Assembly (NCBI GenBank): GCA_900317625.1
Contig: ONHK01000005.1
Location: 62,001-126,000 of the forward strand
Length of the DNA stretch: 64,000 bases
Reading direction: 5' to 3'
Source of the DNA: an uncultured Treponema sp.
GTDB lineage: Bacteria > Spirochaetota > Spirochaetia > Treponematales > Treponemataceae
In this document: positions 25,731 through 34,187 of the stretch, in pieces
Position numbering within the stretch: the stretch's first letter is position 1
Layout of the letters: each line of letters starts with the position of its first letter
The notes under the pieces: generated by a model
What the model saw: the letters and a program-made list of their open reading frames with translations, nothing else
Databases searched by the model: none
What the model was told of the DNA's origin: nothing
Program-made: the position numbers and the translations under genes

Positions 25731-26603
25731 TTAGAGTCCTAAAAAATCGTCGATATATTTTGTTGCGGAAAAACGCGCAATATCTTCATATTTTTCGCCA
25801 TTACAAACAAAAGCAACAGGAATTCCAAGTTCTTTTCCAATTCCAATTGCAACTCCGCCTTTTGCGGTTGAATCATATTTTGTTAAAATAACCGCATCAA
25901 GTTTTACAGCCTCGTCAAAAACTTCTGCCTGACGCAAAGCGTTTTGTCCAGTTGTCGCATCAATCACAAGAATTTTTTTATAGCATCCGTCGCTTGATTT
26001 CTGCTGGCAAATCTTATCAATTTTCTGGAGCTCCTTTACAAGATTTTCCTTATTGTGAAGCCGTCCTGCCGTATCTGCCAACACAAGTCCATTTCCTTTT
26101 GCCGCGCTAGCCTCTGCCGCATCAAAAACAACCGCGGCCGGATCTGAACCATGCTGATGGCTCACAACACGGATTTCAAGCCGCTCCCCATGAAGATTAA
26201 GCTGTTCAATAGCAGCCGCACGGAATGTGTCCGCGGAAGCCATCACAATATTTTCAATGCCATGATTTTTGTAGAAATTCGCAAGTTTTGCAACGCTTGT
26301 TGTTTTTCCAACGCCGTTAACTCCAAGAATCATCCAGATATTTGTTCCATCAGGATTCGGATTCAATTCAATTTCCTTTACAAATTCCAGAAGCATTTTC
26401 TTCAATTCAAGTTTTACGCTCTGCTCATCAGAAATATGTTCCTTTTTACAGATTTCCTCAAGCCGGGTTGAAAGTTCAAACGCTGTTTTTGCGCCCACAT
26501 CGCCTTCAATAAGACTGTCTGCGAGATTGTCAAAAAAATCCGAAGAAAGCTGATTTCCCTTAAAAAGTTTTTTTATCTTATCCTTGAACGATTCTTTTTC
26601 CAT
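25731..26603 (-). CDS. ftsY: Signal recognition particle receptor FtsY
   Basis: FtsY is the SRP receptor GTPase that delivers ribosomes making membrane proteins to SecYEG. The 290-residue form is compact: it lacks the long acidic A domain of E. coli and starts with an amphipathic lysine-rich helix, then the N domain. The GTPase has GVNGVGKTTSVAKLA (G1), MASADTFRAAAIEQL, VLADTAGRLHN (G3), LTKYDSTAKGG (G4) and the closing GEKYEDIARFSATKYIDDFLG. The ATG at 26603 has GGAG upstream and overlaps the preceding stop. It shares the operon with lolCDE. Confidence 0.95.
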   Translation of the reverse strand: MEKESFKDKIKKLFKGNQLSSDFFDNLADSLIEGDVGAKTAFELSTRLEEICKKEHISDEQSVKLELKKMLLEFVKEIELNPNPDGTNIWMILGVNGVGKTTSVAKLANFYKNHGIENIVMASADTFRAAAIEQLNLHGERLEIRVVSHQHGSDPAAVVFDAAEASAAKGNGLVLADTAGRLHNKENLVKELQKIDKICQQKSSDGCYKKILVIDATTGQNALRQAEVFDEAVKLDAVILTKYDSTAKGGVAIGIGKELGIPVAFVCNGEKYEDIARFSATKYIDDFLGL

Positions 26604-26604
26604 T

Positions 26605-28434
26605 TTATGCTCCATTTTCCTGTTCTAAAATTTGCATTTCGTCTGTATTTTCAGAAGAATTTTGTAGATTTTCCTCTTCAGAATCAATTTTTTGCTGTTT
26701 TTCAAGTTCAATCTGCTGCAAGATATTCTGATTTTCTTTTTTGCTCAAAGTTTTTGCAGATTTCGGAAGAACATTTTCCGCAGCCACAAGATACCGTATC
26801 AATTCATATACAAAAAATGCGCCTGCTGTTGCTGAAACTCCAATCATCACATTAGAGGCTGTCTGCCAATTTTTTGCATCTTCGTAGGAAATATCAACAT
26901 TATTGTTGTAAGCCTGACTTTTTGCGTAAGAATTTCCGTACACATAAAAAGTCGGAAGCAGGGAAACAATAAGCGCACTGTAGCTCGCATACATCCAACG
27001 GCGACGTTTTTCAATATAATCGCTGCGGTCAAAAGGTTTTGCGTTTACGGAAAGAAATTCTCCATCCTTTAAAAGTTTTGCAGGTATAAAAAAATCCACT
27101 GAACTTCCGTCTGAATCAAAAAAATGCCCAAGAACATTCTTGTTGTTGACTTTTATAGTTCCAAAAGGATTTTCTGGAGTTACCGAGCCGCCAAAAATTC
27201 CATTCCCGAAAATATCGCCAGAATAAGGTTTTGCAAGCCGAATTTTTATCTCGCCGCTCTGAGTTTCCTTCATCTCAACATCGATTTTAAATTTCCTGCT
27301 GCCAGAAAATCCGTAACTTGAAGAAATTGTGTCAAACCCATCAGAAGAAAATGTAACTGTATGAACGCCGCTTTGCACAATAAGAGGATGAGATATATTT
27401 CTGTACACAACTCCATCAACTGTAACCACAAGTTTCTCCAATGCAGCTTTGGGTTCAACAGAAATATTCAACTCAACAGGCATACTGTCAGCAATTCTTG
27501 GCGTAATCTGAAGCGCAAGCGAAATCGCCAGAATCCTTAGATTGTCAATTGAACCAACATCCATCGCGCTACCGATAAGGCGTCCGCCCGGATACTGATA
27601 CAACGAAACCGCGCACGAGATATAAGAACCGTAAACTGTTACAATTCCCGTAAGCAAGCCGTTTATTTTTGCGTCAACACACGCTTTTTCAAACGCATAG
27701 GACGAATAGCCCTGAGAACGTTTTTCCTCGCCTGCATCAAAAAATTTGTTAAAATCATTCTGGTAAAGCACAACATTTTCTATAACAGGCGCGTCGCTGG
27801 AATTTTTTGCCATTTCCTTAAAAAGTTCAGCAAATTTATTTTTTCCTTTCTGCTCGTCTACAACCTGACCTTCATCAATCTGCTTTTTCCGCAGTTCATC
27901 CGCCTCAATCTGAAAAGCGTATTTTTCATTTTCTTTTTTTACATTTAAAAGATTTTCGTCTATTTTTTTTTGAATCGCGTCAATTTTCTTTTCTGATTCC
28001 TTAAGCTTAATTTTCAGTTTTTTAGAAGAATAATCGTTCAAAAGAATTGAATCCCGCGTTTTCACTTCCTTTGAAAGCTGCAGGAATAAATCAATACGCG
28101 CCTTCTGAAGCTCGTAAAGCGAACGGTCAAGTTTTTCTCGTCCACGCGGAGCGCGCTCAAGATTTTCCGCAAGCTGCTCAAGAATCAAAGCCGGAAGAGT
28201 TGAATTTATCGAATCAAACGACACCGAATCATTTTTTTGGCTCAAAGTAAATTTTTCCGCCGCCAAAGTCCATTTTTTTTCAGAATCAGCCGCAAACGCA
28301 GAAAAAACAGAAAAAATAAAAACGGACAAAGCCAGACTTGAGAAAAACAGTTTTTTGCAGAAAAGATTAAACGTCGTCGTCGCTAGCCCCTGAATCCATC
28401 GGAAGCCCCTTCCATTGCGCAAGAAGATAAGCAT
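26605..28434 (-). CDS. Envelope protein with PEGA-like domain, unknown function (start uncertain)
   Basis: The protein has a signal-peptide-like segment (CKKLFFSSLALSVFIFSVFSAFA-AD), a coiled coil around residues 95-190, a strand-rich region containing a PEGA-like unit (VVTVDGVVYRNISHPLIVQSGVHTV), and C-terminal hydrophobic segments (YASYSALIVSLLPTFYVYG and NVMIGVSATAGAFFVYELI). It ends in a glutamine- and glutamate-rich tail. The first ATG lies at 28434 inside prfB and would put about 28 residues before the signal peptide. No ATG, GTG or TTG with a ribosome binding site lies at a better place, so a non-canonical start is possible. Its stop overlaps the ftsY region. Confidence 0.6.
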   Translation of the reverse strand: MLIFLRNGRGFRWIQGLATTTFNLFCKKLFFSSLALSVFIFSVFSAFAADSEKKWTLAAEKFTLSQKNDSVSFDSINSTLPALILEQLAENLERAPRGREKLDRSLYELQKARIDLFLQLSKEVKTRDSILLNDYSSKKLKIKLKESEKKIDAIQKKIDENLLNVKKENEKYAFQIEADELRKKQIDEGQVVDEQKGKNKFAELFKEMAKNSSDAPVIENVVLYQNDFNKFFDAGEEKRSQGYSSYAFEKACVDAKINGLLTGIVTVYGSYISCAVSLYQYPGGRLIGSAMDVGSIDNLRILAISLALQITPRIADSMPVELNISVEPKAALEKLVVTVDGVVYRNISHPLIVQSGVHTVTFSSDGFDTISSSYGFSGSRKFKIDVEMKETQSGEIKIRLAKPYSGDIFGNGIFGGSVTPENPFGTIKVNNKNVLGHFFDSDGSSVDFFIPAKLLKDGEFLSVNAKPFDRSDYIEKRRRWMYASYSALIVSLLPTFYVYGNSYAKSQAYNNNVDISYEDAKNWQTASNVMIGVSATAGAFFVYELIRYLVAAENVLPKSAKTLSKKENQNILQQIELEKQQKIDSEEENLQNSSENTDEMQILEQENGA

Positions 28435-29500
28435 CCATAAATTGATCAATATCACCGTCCATCACAGCCTGAATATTTCCAGTCTCGCATTTTGTGCGGT
28501 GATCCTTAACCATCGTGTACGGCTGGAAAACATAAGAACGAATCTGATTTCCCCATGAAATATCTTTCTTTTCCGCGCCGAATTTTGCGTTTTCTTTTTC
28601 TTTCTGCTCGCGGTAATATTCATAAAGCCGAGCCTTAAGCATGCTCATACAAGCCTGGCGGTTAAAAATCTGGCTTCGCTCGCTTTGGCATGCAACAACA
28701 ATTCCCGTAGGAATATGCGTAAAACGCACCGCGGAATCCGTCTTGTTCACATGCTGACCGCCTTTTCCACCCGCGCGGTAAGTGTCAACACGCAAATCTT
28801 CAGGCCGGATTTCAACCTCGATAGAATCATCCAAAACAGGAAAAACATAAACGCTCGCAAAAGAAGTGTGCCGGCGAGCATTCGCATCAAAAGGCGAAAT
28901 ACGCACAAGCCGGTGGATTCCAGCCTCACCCTTCAAATGACCATAAACATAATCACCGTCAATCTGCAAAGTTACAGATTTTATTCCGCCTTCAGCTTCA
29001 AGCATATCAACAACTTCAATCTTAAAACCATGCCGCTCAGCCCAGCGAGTATACATACGGCAAAGCATTCTAGCCCAGTCTTCAGCTTCCGTTCCGCCAG
29101 CCCCGGCATGAATTGTAATAAACGCCGCAGAATCATCAACCTCGCCGGAAAGAAGATTCAGAATATTCAGCTCCTCAAATTTTTTCTGGGCTTTTTCAAG
29201 CATCGCACGAACTTCATTCTCATCGCTAGCCTCACCGCTTTCTTCCGCAAGCTCATACATCGCCTGAATATCTTCATAATCGCCTAAAAGCTGCTTCCAC
29301 GGTTCAATACGATTTTTAAGCTTTCTGATTTCCGACATAACTTTTTCAGCTTTCTCGTGGTCATCCCAAAAACCATCAGCTTCAGTGAGTTTATTTTTTT
29401 CATCAATTTTTTTCTGAATCGCATCCGGGTCAAGACGGCTCCAAACACCGTCAATATCTTCCTTCAGCTGCGCAATCGGCATCTTAAGTTCTTCGAGCAT
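28367..29500 (-). CDS. prfB: Peptide chain release factor 2
   Basis: RF2 ends translation at UAA and UGA. The 377-residue protein has the recognition tripeptide in RLVRISPFDANARRHTSF (SPF) and the catalytic GGQ in RAGGKGGQHVNKTDSAVRF. The N-terminal domain reads straight through WSRLDPDAIQKKIDEKN; there is no in-frame UGA, so the autoregulatory +1 frameshift used by E. coli prfB is absent. It is the first gene of the long minus-strand operon, preceded by a good promoter. Confidence 0.95.
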   Translation of the reverse strand: MLEELKMPIAQLKEDIDGVWSRLDPDAIQKKIDEKNKLTEADGFWDDHEKAEKVMSEIRKLKNRIEPWKQLLGDYEDIQAMYELAEESGEASDENEVRAMLEKAQKKFEELNILNLLSGEVDDSAAFITIHAGAGGTEAEDWARMLCRMYTRWAERHGFKIEVVDMLEAEGGIKSVTLQIDGDYVYGHLKGEAGIHRLVRISPFDANARRHTSFASVYVFPVLDDSIEVEIRPEDLRVDTYRAGGKGGQHVNKTDSAVRFTHIPTGIVVACQSERSQIFNRQACMSMLKARLYEYYREQKEKENAKFGAEKKDISWGNQIRSYVFQPYTMVKDHRTKCETGNIQAVMDGDIDQFMDAYLLAQWKGLPMDSGASDDDV

Positions 29501-29530
29501 ACATTTCTCTTTTCGTTTAAATATCCCTTA

Positions 29531-29559
29531 ATTTTATAGAGAATTCAGCCTTTAGTAAA
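29531..29559 (-). promoter_or_regulatory. Predicted promoter of prfB and the downstream operon
   Basis: On the minus strand TTTACT (29559-29554), a 17-bp spacer and TAAAAT (29536-29531) lie 30 bp before the prfB ATG. This would start the transcript that runs through ftsY, lolCDE, mcsAB and clpC. Confidence 0.5.
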
Positions 29560-29570
29560 TAATAGAATTT

Positions 29571-29662
29571 AAAAGGGCGAAGCCTCGCCCTACGCCTCAA
29601 ACCTGCGGTTTTCGTCTACCCACTCTCCTAAGGGGACACCCCTTAAAAACCCCGCTGAACGC
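29571..29662 (+). repeat. Structured repeat, intergenic copy (family also inside nudC)
   Basis: The unit contains, in order, a perfect 7-bp hairpin AGGGCGA/TCGCCCT (29574-29591), the box ACGCCTCAAAC (29592-29602), the box TTTTCGTCTACCCAC (29609-29623), a second perfect 7-bp hairpin TAAGGGG/CCCCTTA (29629-29645), and CCCCGCTGAAC near the end. The same order, with both boxes conserved and both hairpins re-paired from different bases, occurs inside nudC at 58314-58415. It lies between the prfB and uridine-kinase-like promoters. No coding potential is evident. Confidence 0.7.
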
Positions 29663-29671
29663 TAATTTTTT

Positions 29672-29699
29672 TTGACTTACAAAAAAACTGCTGTAAAAT
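29672..29699 (+). promoter_or_regulatory. Predicted promoter of the uridine-kinase-like gene
   Basis: TTGACT (29672-29677), a 16-bp spacer and TAAAAT (29694-29699) lie 29 bp before the ATG. The hexamers and the spacing are identical to those in front of mraZ. Confidence 0.55.
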
Positions 29700-29728
29700 T
29701 GATATATCACAACTAAAGGCGGTGCTTT

Positions 29729-31387
29729 ATGAAAGACGAAAAACTAAAAATCACATATCCGGACGGAAAAACCATAGAAGTTGAAAAAGGCACTTCAGCT
29801 TCTGAGCTTGCAAAAAATTTTCAGAACAACGGGCAGGTTCTTGCGCTACGCATGAACAACAAAATCTACTCGCTGGAAAAAAGAATAAAATATTCAGCAA
29901 AAATCGAGCCAGTCTTCATAAACACAAAAGACGGAGCAAATATCTACAGACGCTCGCTTTGCCTTTTGCTCGCGGCCGCGGCACATAAACTTTACCCGGA
30001 ATCAAAACTTCTTGTCGGACACAGCCTGGGCTACGGCTACTACTACACTTTTGGAAACGGAAACAAAATCTGCGATGAAAATATTTCTCTTATTGAAAAA
30101 GAAATGCAAAAAATGGTTCAGCAGGACATTCCAATTGAAACAGAAACAATCTCATACAACGAGGCTGTCTGCCTTTTTGAAAAACTCGGGCTTGAAAAAA
30201 CGCGCAAGCAGCTGAATTTTATTGCTCCACCGCGAGTAAAAATCAATTCAATAGAAGATTTCAGCGACCTGTATTTTGGTCCGCTAGTTCTTTCTACCGG
30301 CGTTTTAAAGACTTTTGCGCTAAAACCTTATGGCGAAGGATTTTTACTACGATTCCCAAATTCTTCTGACCACAGCAAACTTACAGAATTTGTTGACGAA
30401 CCGAAACTTTTTGAGATTTACAGCAAATACAAAAAATGGGGACAAAGGCTTGGAATCACATCCGCCGCAGATTTGAACGAACTTATCACAAAACGGAAAA
30501 TAAATGACTTCATCGACATCACCGAAACTTTTCAGGAAAAAAACATTGCGGAAATCGCGGACCAGATTGTGCAGAAAAAAACGGTACGCGTCGTTTTGAT
30601 AGCGGGTCCATCTTCTTCAGGAAAAACAACCACCTCAAAAAAACTTGCGCTTGAACTTCTTGCAATGGGCTACACACCAAAAGTAATCAGCCTTGACAGC
30701 TATTACGTTGATCATTCGCGTACACCAAAAGACAAAGACGGAAATTTCGACTTTGAATGTCTGGAAGCTCTGGACATCGAGCTTTTAAATCAAAATCTTG
30801 TAGACCTTTTTTCAGGAAAAGAAGTTATAATTCCTACATATGATTTTCATAGTGGAACACAGACTTTTGATGAAAAAAACAAGATGAAACTTGCAGAAAA
30901 CGAAATCCTGATTATGGAAGGAATCCACGGTCTGAATCCAAAACTTACTCCAAAAATTCCTGCGGAATATAAATTTAAGATTTATCTTTCTGCATTGACA
31001 CAACTAAACCTTGACGACCACAACAGAATTCCAACAAGCAACAACCGCCTTATCCGCCGAATTGTCCGCGACTACCAGTTCCGCGGCAAATCAGCAGCTG
31101 GAACAATCGCGATGTGGCCAAGCGTGCAAAATGGCGAGCAGCTTCATATTTTTCCGTTCCAGAACAATGCGGATGCAGTTTTGAACACAGCATTGGACTA
31201 CGAGCTTAGCGTCCTTAAAGTTTATGCAGAACCGCTCTTGCGCTGCGTAACACCAAACGAGCCGGAATATTCAGAAGCGTGCATGTTGCTTTCGTTTTTG
31301 GACAACTTTGCGACAATCGCGCCGACACAAGTTCCAGTCCGCTCAATAATCCGGGAATTTATCGGCGGGTCGGCGTTCCATTACTAA
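29729..31387 (+). CDS. TGS-domain/uridine-kinase-like fusion protein
   Basis: The 552-residue protein joins a TGS domain (residues 1-65, ITYPDGKTIEVEKGTSASEL), a degenerate threonyl-tRNA-synthetase second additional domain (residues 70-260, with YPESKLLVGHSLGYGYYYTF) and a C-terminal P-loop kinase of the uridine kinase/phosphoribulokinase type. The kinase has Walker A GPSSSGKTTTSKKLA near residue 291, the Udk-like VISLDSYYVDHSRTP, and IMEGIHGLNP. Such proteins are found in many spirochaetes and Firmicutes and are annotated as nucleoside kinases; the true substrate is uncertain. The HxxxH metal site of ThrRS editing is not preserved. Its stop codon overlaps the convergent fliJ stop. Confidence 0.85.
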   Translation: MKDEKLKITYPDGKTIEVEKGTSASELAKNFQNNGQVLALRMNNKIYSLEKRIKYSAKIEPVFINTKDGANIYRRSLCLLLAAAAHKLYPESKLLVGHSLGYGYYYTFGNGNKICDENISLIEKEMQKMVQQDIPIETETISYNEAVCLFEKLGLEKTRKQLNFIAPPRVKINSIEDFSDLYFGPLVLSTGVLKTFALKPYGEGFLLRFPNSSDHSKLTEFVDEPKLFEIYSKYKKWGQRLGITSAADLNELITKRKINDFIDITETFQEKNIAEIADQIVQKKTVRVVLIAGPSSSGKTTTSKKLALELLAMGYTPKVISLDSYYVDHSRTPKDKDGNFDFECLEALDIELLNQNLVDLFSGKEVIIPTYDFHSGTQTFDEKNKMKLAENEILIMEGIHGLNPKLTPKIPAEYKFKIYLSALTQLNLDDHNRIPTSNNRLIRRIVRDYQFRGKSAAGTIAMWPSVQNGEQLHIFPFQNNADAVLNTALDYELSVLKVYAEPLLRCVTPNEPEYSEACMLLSFLDNFATIAPTQVPVRSIIREFIGGSAFHY

Positions 31388-31833
31388 TCATCGTTGTTTT
31401 TTGAATGTTCGCGGGCATATTTTGCGGAAACAATTCCACCGATAACTTTTGCCTGCTTTCGTTTTTGGGCGGCTTTAAAATCTTCTTTTTGAAAATCCCG
31501 GAGCCGCTCAAGCGAATCAACGCTCTGCATTATTTTTTTTAGGATTTCGCGCTTTTGTTCAGAAACAATTTTCGCCTTTGCCATTTCCTTAAAAAGAAAT
31601 TCGCTCTGATTCCGAACAAAGACTGAAAAATTATTCGCCGCAACAATCTGATTAAAATCTTTTGTATTTTTTACAGACTGTTGCATTACATTTTTTTGTT
31701 CCGCAAGCAAATCAAGCTTGTCCTGAATCTCTTTTTCAGCCGCGAGAGCTTTTCCAAGTTCATTTTCAGCCTGAGTCTGCTCAAATTTCTTGGCTTCAAG
31801 AATATCCTGAAGCTCAAACTTAAATTTCGTCAT
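31384..31833 (-). CDS. fliJ: Flagellar export chaperone FliJ
   Basis: The 149-residue protein is an all-helical coiled coil starting MTKFKFELQDILEAKKFEQTQAE, typical of FliJ, the stalk of the export ATPase that escorts chaperones. It is identified mainly by its place directly after fliI and by its coiled-coil pattern. It is the last gene of the flagellar run. The convergent uridine-kinase-like gene ends in the same four bases (CTAA), so there is no room for a terminator. Confidence 0.85.
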   Translation of the reverse strand: MTKFKFELQDILEAKKFEQTQAENELGKALAAEKEIQDKLDLLAEQKNVMQQSVKNTKDFNQIVAANNFSVFVRNQSEFLFKEMAKAKIVSEQKREILKKIMQSVDSLERLRDFQKEDFKAAQKRKQAKVIGGIVSAKYAREHSKNNDD

Positions 31834-31847
31834 TTTCTACAGATTTT

Positions 31848-33212
31848 TCAAGAAGTCTCTTTTTCAAGATTCGGGGCTTCAACATATTCTTCTTTTGGAA
31901 TTTCTATGCCGGAAACAGCACTTAGCTTATTCAAAGTGTCTTCCATTGTGCATTTTTCGTCTTCATCCTGCTTTAGGAATTCTTCAATCTCATCATATTT
32001 ATCAATCGCCTCATCAATCGCAGGAGAATCACCTTTTGTGTACATTCCAGAATTAATCATCAGCGCATTGTTCTGGTACAAAGCCATAAGTCCGCGGATT
32101 TTTGCATACGCTTTTTTTGTAACAGGACCTGTAACGCGGCGCTGCAAACGGCTTATCGAAGGCAATACATCCACCGCCGGATAATGATATGCCGACGCAA
32201 GTTTCCTGCTAAGAACTATATGTCCGTCCAGAACACCACGAACGCAGTCCGCAATCGGGTCATCCATATCATCGCCATCAACAAGAACGGCATAAAACGC
32301 AGTTATAGTTCCTTTGTCGCTTGTTCCAGTACGTTCCATCAAAGCTGGAATCATGCTGTAAACACTTGCAGGGTATCCGCTTGCCGTTGGCGGTTCTCCG
32401 TTTGCAATTCCGATTTCAAGCTGGGCTTTTGCAAAACGAGTCACGTTATCAACCATCATAAAAACATCTTTTCCCTGATCGCGGAAATATTCAGCAATTG
32501 CGGTACAGACATACGCTGCCCTAAGGCGACAGATTGCAGGCTGATCACCAGTTGCAACAACAACAACAGAACGCTTCATTCCCTCTTTTCCAAGGTCATT
32601 GTTTATAAAATCAAGAACTTCTCGGTTTCGTTCTCCGATAAGCCCGACAACATTTATCTCAGCATCAGTATTCCGTGCAATCATTCCCAGCAAAGTTGAT
32701 TTTCCTACGCCAGAACCTGCAAAAATTCCGATTCGTTGACCTTTTCCGCATGTAAGCATTGCATCAATTGAACGCACACCTGTTGTAATACGTCTGTTTA
32801 TCGGCTTTTTTTTCATTGGATCAGTAGGAACATTCAGCGCAGGATAATAAGTTTCCGGCACAAGTTCCCCCAGCCCGTCGCAAGGTTTTCCAGTAGCATC
32901 AATTGTCCTGCCAAGAAGAGACATTCCAACCGGCACCTGCAGAGTTCTACCAGAACCGACAACCTCACAGCCGATTTCAATTCCTTCCGTATCACCATAA
33001 GGAGTCAGAAAAACTTCTTTTTTGTTAAGCCCTACAACTTCAGCAAAGATTTCTTTTCCATTTTTGAATTTTATTGTGCAGATTTCACCAATTTGCGCCA
33101 CCGGACCATTACTGATAATCTGCTTTCCATTTACCGCAGAAACATAACCGATATACGCAATCGGGTCAAAATCTGAAACTGTCTCTATATATTTTGAAAA
33201 GTTGAATTCCAT
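31848..33212 (-). CDS. fliI: Flagellum-specific export ATPase FliI
   Basis: FliI energises type III export of flagellar parts. The 454-residue F1-beta-like protein has GIFAGSGVGKSTLLGMIAR (Walker A), VNVVGLIGERNREVLDF, VFMMVDNVTRFAKAQLEIGIANGEPPTASGYPASVYS and the SRKLASAYHYPAVDVLPSISRLQ segment typical of FliI. The ATG at 33212 has GGAG 5 nt upstream and lies 2 nt after the fliH stop. The neighbours FliH and FliJ complete the ATPase complex. Confidence 0.96.
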   Translation of the reverse strand: MEFNFSKYIETVSDFDPIAYIGYVSAVNGKQIISNGPVAQIGEICTIKFKNGKEIFAEVVGLNKKEVFLTPYGDTEGIEIGCEVVGSGRTLQVPVGMSLLGRTIDATGKPCDGLGELVPETYYPALNVPTDPMKKKPINRRITTGVRSIDAMLTCGKGQRIGIFAGSGVGKSTLLGMIARNTDAEINVVGLIGERNREVLDFINNDLGKEGMKRSVVVVATGDQPAICRLRAAYVCTAIAEYFRDQGKDVFMMVDNVTRFAKAQLEIGIANGEPPTASGYPASVYSMIPALMERTGTSDKGTITAFYAVLVDGDDMDDPIADCVRGVLDGHIVLSRKLASAYHYPAVDVLPSISRLQRRVTGPVTKKAYAKIRGLMALYQNNALMINSGMYTKGDSPAIDEAIDKYDEIEEFLKQDEDEKCTMEDTLNKLSAVSGIEIPKEEYVEAPNLEKETS

Positions 33213-33214
33213 AA

Positions 33215-34153
33215 TCACTCCGCGGAAGGAATGCCTGTATTCTTTTTGATTGATTTTACAGGGGAAATTTCCATAATCTTGTCTTCAAGTTCATTAAGCT
33301 GACTTGAAATCCGCGCATCGATTGCACCAAAATCAGTCTCAACAATACAGCCGCCTTTTTCAACTGTAGAGTCCTCAACTACTGTAATTCCCTGAATATT
33401 TTCAACGCGTTTTATAAATTCATCAATATTTGCCGTTGCAAGCCGTAAATCTTCAAGGTTAACATGAAGAGTAACTACTCCACGTGTTTTTACTTTTTTC
33501 AATGCGGCAAGAACATTGCTCATAATCGTTGTCTTTTGAGTTTCAGAAATAATTTTTACAACCTTTCGGGTCATAAGAATCACAAGTTCAACAATCTGCT
33601 GTTCAGTTTCCTTTAGGATTTCTTCCCGGCGAAGCATCACAGCCTCTACCATTTTATGGAGACGCTCAACAAGCCTGCTGATTTCTGACTCACCGGTCGC
33701 ATAACCTTCATCATGCCCCTGCTTAAAACCTTCGTCTTTCGCACTGGATTTTATTTTCTGTTCTTCAGAATGAGCTTCCTGAATTATTTTTTCAGCATCA
33801 GCTTTTGCCTTTGCAATTATTTCTTCCGCTTCCTTTTGCGCATCGGACTTTATAACTGCCGCCTCATCCGTCTGACGTTTTACCTCTTCAAAAGCGGCAT
33901 CTTTTGCGTTTTTTACAATTTCTTCAGCCTGAGCATTCGCCTCTTCCAAAAGATGCTGCTTTTCAATTTCCCAGCCTTGACGAAACGCTTCAGCTTCTTT
34001 TCTTAAATCTTCCGCACTAGGACCTTGATAAACTTCCTCAACAACTTCCGGTTTTTCTTCATGCGGTCTGTAGTCGTGAAGCAGCGGAAGCGTGAATTTT
34101 TTTTCATTGTCTTTTACTTTTATTTCATTAGGTCTGAAAACTTGCTTAGCCAT
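33215..34153 (-). CDS. fliH: Flagellar assembly protein FliH
   Basis: FliH binds FliI and links it to the C-ring. The 312-residue product has an acidic and alanine-rich central coiled coil (AEEIVKNAKDAAFEEVKRQ, AEEIIAKAKADAEKIIQEA) followed by the GYATGESEISRLVERLHKMVEA segment and a C-terminal V-ATPase E-subunit-like domain ending ETDFGAIDARISSQLNEL. The start was moved to the ATG at 34153, preceded by GGGAA, from an upstream TTG. It is longer than the E. coli protein (about 235 residues), which is common in spirochaetes. Confidence 0.9.
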   Translation of the reverse strand: MAKQVFRPNEIKVKDNEKKFTLPLLHDYRPHEEKPEVVEEVYQGPSAEDLRKEAEAFRQGWEIEKQHLLEEANAQAEEIVKNAKDAAFEEVKRQTDEAAVIKSDAQKEAEEIIAKAKADAEKIIQEAHSEEQKIKSSAKDEGFKQGHDEGYATGESEISRLVERLHKMVEAVMLRREEILKETEQQIVELVILMTRKVVKIISETQKTTIMSNVLAALKKVKTRGVVTLHVNLEDLRLATANIDEFIKRVENIQGITVVEDSTVEKGGCIVETDFGAIDARISSQLNELEDKIMEISPVKSIKKNTGIPSAE

Positions 34154-34187
34154 CTTACATTCCCACAATTTTTATAGAATCATTCTG

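Noticed and set aside
28685..29287. Plus-strand open frame opposite prfB
   Set aside because: Antisense shadow of a conserved gene; low-complexity translation.
28367..29500. Programmed frameshift in prfB
   Set aside because: The reading frame is open from the ATG through the GGQ domain with no in-frame UGA in the usual position.
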